IMG/VR virus record: IMGVR_UViG_3300032401_000018
Location: 1-47,254 of that record
Direction: 5' to 3' (one strand)
Length of the DNA stretch: 47,254 nt
From: a virus
Numbering within the stretch: position 1 is the stretch's first letter; every line of letters begins with the position of its first letter. This document shows, piece after piece, positions 42,428-47,254 of this stretch. The notes beneath the pieces were generated by a model, which was given only the letters and a program-made list of their open reading frames with translations, was not told the origin of the DNA and made no database searches. The translations under genes were made by a program, and so were the position numbers.

Positions 42428-42438
42428 CAAATTGGTTT

Positions 42439-43062
42439 ATGAACAGAATTATAATAATAGGCAATGGGTCAAAAGCGCTGACCAACGAAAATGGTAAATT
42501 TATAGATGAATCCGATATTGTCATACGATTGAATAATTTCAAAATAGATGGGTTTGAGAAATATGTTGGAACAAAAATTGACATATATTCGTGTTGGTCT
42601 AAAATATTAGAGTGTTGTAAGTTATCAAAGGAACAGAGATACAGTCTGTGGAAACAGACAATTGCAGAACCAATAACTGAAAATTTTGAGAAGGTCTTTG
42701 CTCCCAATGACGTTGATTTTGATAGGTTGAAGTCTGTATTGTTTTTATGGACGAAAAACAAAGATGATAAAATACTCAAAGAATGTTCGTTCTATGACAA
42801 AATTAAGGTGTTAGATTTCGATGTTGATATGGATTACAGCACAGGATTTAGAACCATACTGTATTGTTTACATCATTTCAAAAATGAAAAAATATACATC
42901 ACCGGCTTTGATAGTTTTATGAAAAGTGGATGGTATTGGGATGTTTATGGATTGACAAATAATATCCAGAGAACCGAAAATTTTACAGATGGACACCCGT
43001 GGTTAATTGAGTGTAAAAAGTTAAACGAAATGATAAAATCAAAAACGTTAATTCTTATTTAA
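42439..43062 (+). CDS. GT29 (sialyltransferase)-like protein on the plus strand
   Basis: 207 residues from the ATG at 42439 (MNRIIIIGNGSKALTNENGK); a longer reading from 42229 would overlap the opposite gene and is rejected. IVIRLNNF keeps the Asn of sialyl motif L; STGFRTILYCLHHF with IYITGFDSF is motif S; HPWLIE gives the H-x4-E of motif VS. It is the most canonical of the three GT29-like copies. KNKDDKILKECSFYDKIKVL is a charged insertion. Divergent from 41973-42401 and convergent with 43048-43689, overlapping it by 15 bp. Acceptor unknown. Confidence 0.73.
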   Translation: MNRIIIIGNGSKALTNENGKFIDESDIVIRLNNFKIDGFEKYVGTKIDIYSCWSKILECCKLSKEQRYSLWKQTIAEPITENFEKVFAPNDVDFDRLKSVLFLWTKNKDDKILKECSFYDKIKVLDFDVDMDYSTGFRTILYCLHHFKNEKIYITGFDSFMKSGWYWDVYGLTNNIQRTENFTDGHPWLIECKKLNEMIKSKTLILI

Positions 43063-43689
43063 GAAATATGACTTGTGGTGAGAATCAATAAGACTTCTTC
43101 TAATATCATTACTTCCTATGCTGGTGTAATGAACCACGTTAGATGTAGTTAAAAAACTGTTCGGAACTGTAGGAAGGTGAAATATACAGTTCCATTTTTT
43201 ATCCAATTCGTGAACGTCTTTGAATTCATTTTTAGCCAACTCACTATTCATTGGATATTGTTCATATGAGGGTAACGTTGACGTTTTGGCTTCTAAAAAG
43301 ACCTTATCCAACAATCCCCTATACTTTCGTGGAATACCCACCAAACCACAGTTAAAACGAAACTGGCTTGCATCGAATAGGGGTGTCGTTGAGTTTGTGT
43401 GGAGGATTGTATCTACAACCGCGTTGATTTTATCAAAGTTTAGGTCGTTGGTTATGGAAGGACACTTCTTTTTAGGTAACAAATCTACATCCCAACACAA
43501 TATAAAATCATCATCCACATAGTCAAAACATTTTAATTTGAGCCAAGATGGATGAACGTCAAACTCATTCTTATCCAGTGTGAATGTTTGTATGTTGTAT
43601 TTCTTGAAATAATCTTTCAACACATCATAACACAATTTGTATTCGTGTGTCTCTGTGTTAGGTGGTATATTTATCAAAAAAACCGTCAT
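43048..43689 (-). CDS. GT8-like GT-A glycosyltransferase
   Basis: 213 residues. DDDFILCWDVDLLPKKKC holds the DxD metal site (DVD, 67-69) typical of GT-A enzymes. FRFNCGLVGIPRKYRGLLDK and NVVHYTSIG near the end resemble the acceptor and closing motifs of GT8 and related families. The N-terminus MTVFLINIPPNTETHEYKLC is a standard nucleotide-binding strand start. It is coupled to the WP-motif protein (ATGA) and convergent with the plus-strand GT29-like gene. It likely adds a hexose to a growing glycan; donor and acceptor unknown. Confidence 0.7.
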   Translation of the reverse strand: MTVFLINIPPNTETHEYKLCYDVLKDYFKKYNIQTFTLDKNEFDVHPSWLKLKCFDYVDDDFILCWDVDLLPKKKCPSITNDLNFDKINAVVDTILHTNSTTPLFDASQFRFNCGLVGIPRKYRGLLDKVFLEAKTSTLPSYEQYPMNSELAKNEFKDVHELDKKWNCIFHLPTVPNSFLTTSNVVHYTSIGSNDIRRSLIDSHHKSYFLNKN

Positions 43690-44393
43690 TTTATATCAAA
43701 TATGTCGGGTCGTGGTAACAATAATAATGGCCAGTAACTCAATATTTCATCCCTAGTGTGTCTATTAGACAATTCTTTTTCAGCCTCTTTTGGAATTATT
43801 GTAATGATGTTTTTTATGTCATTCAATTCTACGGCTATATTATCATCCGCCGCAACGGAAAATTCCTCATTCAATGATTTTACTACAGAATCATACCGTT
43901 CCATTATTTTTGAATACCAAAAAACTCTTATCACTTCGATTATTGATTTATCGTTTTTGATTAATTTGGTATAATCATCTAAATCATCTAATTGTAATGC
44001 GTCTAACAACTGAATGTTTTTTATTTTTTCAAATCTACTTTCATCAAAATCAGACCGAAAAAACAAATCGTATAGATTTCTTCCTTTTAGAAATTTTAAT
44101 CGTGAAAAGATTTTCTGATTATTCACAAGCAACTTTGAAAGTTCTTCGTCGGATTTTGATATATCATTTTCATGTTTAGTATGAAACATAAGAATATCAT
44201 CGAAGTGCATGAAATATTGTTTATTAGTTGTGCAATCAATCAAACTTATCACCGAATCTTGTAACATTGGCGGGACGGAACTTTTATCTAACAAAAATGG
44301 TTTTTCAAATGAATAGATGTGACTTCTATATTTGATGAAACAAACGAAATTTGATATCTTTTCAATGAAAAGAGACTTGTATAACTCATTCAT
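43686..44393 (-). CDS. Unknown helical protein with WPxxLLPxP end motif, copy 2
   Basis: 235 residues from the ATG at 44393 (MNELYKSLFIEKISNFVCFI); a TTG at 44426 would overlap the collar fibre and is less likely. The N-terminal 110 residues are mixed (VISLIDCTTNKQYFMHFDDI), the rest helical (SKIMERYDSVVKSLNEEFSV). The end EILSYWPLLLLPRPDIF is shared with the protein at 41973-42401. This copy resembles bacteriophage tail-fibre assembly or host-interaction proteins only in position: it directly follows the collar fibre gene. Function unknown. Confidence 0.6.
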   Translation of the reverse strand: MNELYKSLFIEKISNFVCFIKYRSHIYSFEKPFLLDKSSVPPMLQDSVISLIDCTTNKQYFMHFDDILMFHTKHENDISKSDEELSKLLVNNQKIFSRLKFLKGRNLYDLFFRSDFDESRFEKIKNIQLLDALQLDDLDDYTKLIKNDKSIIEVIRVFWYSKIMERYDSVVKSLNEEFSVAADDNIAVELNDIKNIITIIPKEAEKELSNRHTRDEILSYWPLLLLPRPDIFDIK

Positions 44394-44407
44394 AGTATAA
44401 CCAATAC

Positions 44408-45787
44408 TTAGGTTTTTATAATCCAAATCAACGGATTAAGTGTAGTATAAGTTTGAAAATATGACGTTGATATTCTTGGTAATCTATATGAAGCAGCACT
44501 GAGAACCAAATTGGTGCTAGATGCGGCGCCACCATAAGGAACTGTAGCTACAAGAGGGTATGCTACAACAGGAGTAAATCCAAGGTCAGTAAAGGTATAG
44601 TTGTAATTTACTGGTCCCGACAATCCACTAATAGTTACATTCGTATCTGTGGTCGCATTGATGTAATATGTACTTGCTCCCCACGCAAGGCTGAAAAGTC
44701 CAGAGCCACCAGACACCCAAGTAATTTTAACCGACCCGTTTGCTGCATTGTGATATGTAGTAATCGTTTCAGCTACTATGTATCTATTGATAGTTAATGC
44801 GGGTCCATAATTAGTTCCTATTAATGCTGTCAAATTAGAATAACTTGATGTATTATAGACAGACCCATCACAATTCAACCATCCCATAGGAGTCTGTGAA
44901 GCTGAAGCAGCAAAACCTACTATCATTCCTGTTGGGATAACATTGGCAGAACCAAGACTGAAATCTGCACCAATAGCATAGCTGGCAGTTCCATAGAAAC
45001 CTACTTGTCCTGTAGTAGTAAGACTTGAAGAAAATTCTTTTGCTTCAAAAATTCTTCCGTATGTTCTTCCACTACCTGATATAAACAATAAACTACCGGT
45101 TCTACCTAAGTTGTTTACATTGCCAGCTTCGTTTGATTGAAATAAAAATCCCTTGGAGTTGGATGTTATAGCATCAATATTTGGTCCTATGGTATTTACG
45201 GCTGTGTAAGAATCACCGACTTCAAAAACAAATTTTCCTCTTTGTAAATTATCATCAAAGAAATAAGCCTTACCATATCCATTAGTACCCGGAACATAAT
45301 CTTTGTTGAGGAATAGACTGCCACTCTTTACTGATGTTAAATTTCCAGCAACGGAGAACATTCTAACTCTTCTTGGAATAGCAATATACGCTGACCCCGT
45401 TGGAGCCAACCACGTATTTACTATGAAAGTATTTTCATAAGAACTGCCTACACCTTCAAGATGACTAGAAGTTCTGGCATTATAAGCTAAACTAGCCGTT
45501 CCGACTACGGTTGTTGGGTCAACATTGCTTGCCCAACTTGCCGTCATTAGATATAATCTTGGATATAGATAACTAGCAGTATCAGCATTGACTGTATATG
45601 AAGCGCTAATTGATTGACTGGCAAAAGATGCGGATAATACTGAACCTGATGAAGCAAAGTAATTCTTCAACGTATTTACGCTTACTCTAAATGTGGTCAA
45701 AGAACCACTATCAACAAACGCTAAGAAATCATCTCCTGTTACGTAAGTTAGTTCATTTAACCCGCTAATTGTAATACTGTTTGGCAT
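44408..45787 (-). CDS. Tail-collar domain fibre protein, paralogue 1
   Basis: 459 residues. An N-terminal beta domain (LNELTYVTGDDFLAFVDSGS) is followed by one Ser/Ala repeat unit (SASFASQSISASYTVN), a middle domain shared with the upstream paralogue, and a phage tail-collar domain near 287-328 (GMIVGFAASASQTPMGWLNC, then DGSVYNTSSYSNL). The usual collar end is displaced: about 100 residues of a beta-sandwich-like domain (SVKITWVSGGSGLFSLAW) intervene before YRLPRIS and the terminal IWIIKT. Collar domains form fibre tips or attach fibres. TACTTATA lies 8 nt from the start and there is no Shine-Dalgarno. Tandem duplicate of the next gene. Confidence 0.8.
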   Translation of the reverse strand: MPNSITISGLNELTYVTGDDFLAFVDSGSLTTFRVSVNTLKNYFASSGSVLSASFASQSISASYTVNADTASYLYPRLYLMTASWASNVDPTTVVGTASLAYNARTSSHLEGVGSSYENTFIVNTWLAPTGSAYIAIPRRVRMFSVAGNLTSVKSGSLFLNKDYVPGTNGYGKAYFFDDNLQRGKFVFEVGDSYTAVNTIGPNIDAITSNSKGFLFQSNEAGNVNNLGRTGSLLFISGSGRTYGRIFEAKEFSSSLTTTGQVGFYGTASYAIGADFSLGSANVIPTGMIVGFAASASQTPMGWLNCDGSVYNTSSYSNLTALIGTNYGPALTINRYIVAETITTYHNAANGSVKITWVSGGSGLFSLAWGASTYYINATTDTNVTISGLSGPVNYNYTFTDLGFTPVVAYPLVATVPYGGAASSTNLVLSAASYRLPRISTSYFQTYTTLNPLIWIIKT

Positions 45788-45795
45788 ATTCTATG

Positions 45796-45803
45796 TATAA
45801 GTA
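45796..45803 (-). promoter_or_regulatory. Late promoter-like octamer TACTTATA
   Basis: The sense strand reads TATACTTATACATAGAATATG. It ends 8 nt before the start at 45787 and there is no Shine-Dalgarno. It fills most of the 19-bp gap between the two collar fibres. Confidence 0.42.
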
Positions 45804-45806
45804 TAA

Positions 45807-47210
45807 TTATCCCGTCTGAATCATCCACGTCAAAGGACTTAAACTAGACGTAGTGTAAAAATAACTACTTGTTGGAACAAATGTATTTTGACTCATGTTT
45901 GGATATCTGTAATTTGAACTTCCTGTTACAAATGTGCTACCAGTATCAGGTCCATTCAATCCTATTTTTGCTGTAAAATTAATAGATTCTGTCGGTGTAA
46001 ATCCATAATCGGTAATGTTATACGTGTATGTTCCGTCGGTTAATCCGCTTATTTTTACAAAATTTGATGTTCTGCCATTGATAAAATATATGTCCGTTCC
46101 ATTCCATATTAATTTAAAAAGACCAGAACCACCCGCCGACGCGGTTATTGTAAACTCACCCAATGCGGTAGGTGCGATAGTATCTCTTGGTTTACTATAT
46201 GTAGCAATACTCATAGTTTCACCAAAACCTTTTCCGGTTAATAATCCCAAGGCCGAATAAGAAGCTGTGCTGTATATTTCTCCACTACAAGTTGCCCATG
46301 TGGCAATAGATGATGTGCCTCTAGCCATACCAACAATACAACCAACAGGAAAAGTCTGAGCCGATACTAAACTTGTGCTACAATTAATAGCATAACTAGC
46401 CGTTCCATAGAAACCAACCGTTGGTATGGAGGTAATACTTGAAGAAAATTCCTGAGCTTCAATAATTCTCGCATAAGTTCTTCCGTCATATGGTTTAATG
46501 AACAACAAACTTCCTGTTCTATTAAATCCATTTAGATTACCAGCTTCACTTGTCTGAAAAAGAATACCCGCATTGGTTCTGGCTATGGTTTCAATATCAG
46601 GACCAATACCATTTACAACTGAAAATTCATCTCCTATTTCTAAAACAAGTTTTCCTGTATTTGTTTGATTGTCTTCAAAGAAGAATAATTTGCCATATCC
46701 GTTTGTTCCCGGTGTATAATCCTTGTTAAAAAACACACTATTAGCTTTGACGGCTGGTAATGATATTGATGATGTTAAATTGTTTTTACTTACAATAGCA
46801 ATATACCCTGAGCCTGTGGTTGCAGCGATAGTATTAACAACGAAAACGTTTTCATATGAATTGCCAATGCCTTGTAATCTACTGGATGTATTAGAATTGT
46901 AAGCTAAACTTGCAGTTTGAACAACTGTGCTCCACACAACATTTTGAGTCCAACTTGCCGTCATGAAATAACTTACAGGATATACATAACTTGCTGTATT
47001 AGTATCAACAGAATATGAAGAACTTATTGACCTAGAAGTAAAATATACAACCAAAGATGAACCAGAAGTAGAAAAGTATTTATCCAACGTTTCAATTTTG
47101 GATTTATACGTGGTCAAAGAACTACTATCAACGACAGGTACAAAATCATCTTTAGTGACGTAAAGATGGTCATTTAGAAAGCTAATTGGTATGCTCGGGT
47201 TTGTTGGCAT
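45807..47210 (-). CDS. Tail-collar domain fibre protein, paralogue 2
   Basis: 467 residues from the ATG at 47210 (MPTNPSIPISFLNDHLYVTK); a TTG 8 codons upstream is less likely because the paralogue starts at the same place. Middle region NSYENVFVVNT matches SSYENTFIVNT in paralogue 1. The collar-like part (VGCIVGMARGTSSIATWATC) has a less canonical form, with TWATCSGEIYSTASYSAL in place of GWLNCDGS. The inserted beta domain (FTITASAGGSGLFKLIWNGT) and the end YRYPNMSQNTF are kept. The pair may be two alternative or co-assembled fibre subunits. Confidence 0.78.
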   Translation of the reverse strand: MPTNPSIPISFLNDHLYVTKDDFVPVVDSSSLTTYKSKIETLDKYFSTSGSSLVVYFTSRSISSSYSVDTNTASYVYPVSYFMTASWTQNVVWSTVVQTASLAYNSNTSSRLQGIGNSYENVFVVNTIAATTGSGYIAIVSKNNLTSSISLPAVKANSVFFNKDYTPGTNGYGKLFFFEDNQTNTGKLVLEIGDEFSVVNGIGPDIETIARTNAGILFQTSEAGNLNGFNRTGSLLFIKPYDGRTYARIIEAQEFSSSITSIPTVGFYGTASYAINCSTSLVSAQTFPVGCIVGMARGTSSIATWATCSGEIYSTASYSALGLLTGKGFGETMSIATYSKPRDTIAPTALGEFTITASAGGSGLFKLIWNGTDIYFINGRTSNFVKISGLTDGTYTYNITDYGFTPTESINFTAKIGLNGPDTGSTFVTGSSNYRYPNMSQNTFVPTSSYFYTTSSLSPLTWMIQTG

Positions 47211-47212
47211 AA

Positions 47213-47254
47213 TTAATCGTGCGCAACAGTCCAATGACGAGTTGCACTAGCTGT
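47213..47254 (-). CDS. Possible 3' end of an upstream gene
   Basis: The last 13 codons read TASATRHWTVAHD before a TAA at 47213-47215, two bases from the collar fibre start. This spacing is like that of other genes here, so it may be the end of another fibre gene. Another frame is also open, so the call is weak. Confidence 0.3.
   Translation of the reverse strand, partial: TASATRHWTVAHD

Noticed and set aside
42229-42438. N-terminal extension of the plus-strand GT29-like gene
   Set aside because: It would overlap the opposite gene by 170 bp, and the family start MNRIIIIGNGSK lies exactly at the later ATG.
42402-42779. N-terminal extension of the 41973 gene
   Set aside because: The extra residues are antisense to the GT29-like motifs L and S; the ATG at 42401 gives a compact gene.
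44394-44426. TTG start for the 43686 gene
   Set aside because: It would overlap the collar fibre gene; the ATG at 44393 fits the gap without overlap.

Overview
The window looks like part of an AT-rich, T4-like contractile-tailed phage genome (myovirus). It carries recognisable T4-type core genes: the late sigma factor gp55, a gp5-like baseplate hub, baseplate wedge proteins gp25 and gp6, a gp61-like primase, and the first 38 codons of a gp47/SbcD-type recombination nuclease. Around these sits a very large set of tail and baseplate adhesins. The host cannot be told from this sequence. I saw no tRNA gene, insertion sequence, integrase or CRISPR array.

Layout. Nearly all genes lie on the minus strand and abut or overlap by a few bases. 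Reading leftward from the right edge: two tandem tail-collar fibre paralogues (45807-47210, 44408-45787). Next is an accessory island (about 34.6-44.4 kb) with three sialyltransferase (GT29)-like proteins, GT8-like, GT32-like and GT-B-like glycosyltransferases, three radical SAM/SPASM proteins, a PLP aminotransferase and three unknown proteins. Three of the five plus-strand genes in the window interrupt this island or lie within it. Then come small membrane or acidic genes, gp55 (32094-33023), a small unknown gene, and a lone plus-strand ADP-ribosyltransferase-like gene (31289-31771). The virion morphogenesis block follows (31.2-1.5 kb): hub, gp25, gp6, a DNRLRE-like protein, a 1753-residue LamG-containing protein, several structural proteins, an FG-GAP/dockerin-like protein, a RuvC-like resolvase, a Ser/Ala-repeat fibre, and a two-module propeller adhesin coupled to a glycosyltransferase. 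At the left edge are a primase, an HExxH protein and the gp47-like nuclease, which belong to replication and recombination.

How the genes may work together. The hub-gp25-gp6 set builds the baseplate; the large modular proteins downstream of it probably decorate baseplate and tail fibres and bind the host surface. Ser/Ala fibre repeats recur in several genes, and 75-bp tandem repeats occur in another, so recombination could vary adhesins. The glycosyltransferase/radical SAM island may modify virion adhesins or host glycans; this is inference.

The most notable regulatory signal is a recurring sense-strand octamer close to TATTTATA (reverse complement of the T4 late promoter TATAAATA) just upstream of most genes that follow a real gap. 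When it ends 3-8 nt before the start codon no Shine-Dalgarno is visible; when it ends 18-27 nt before, one is. This is what a late promoter giving both leaderless and short-leader mRNAs would look like.
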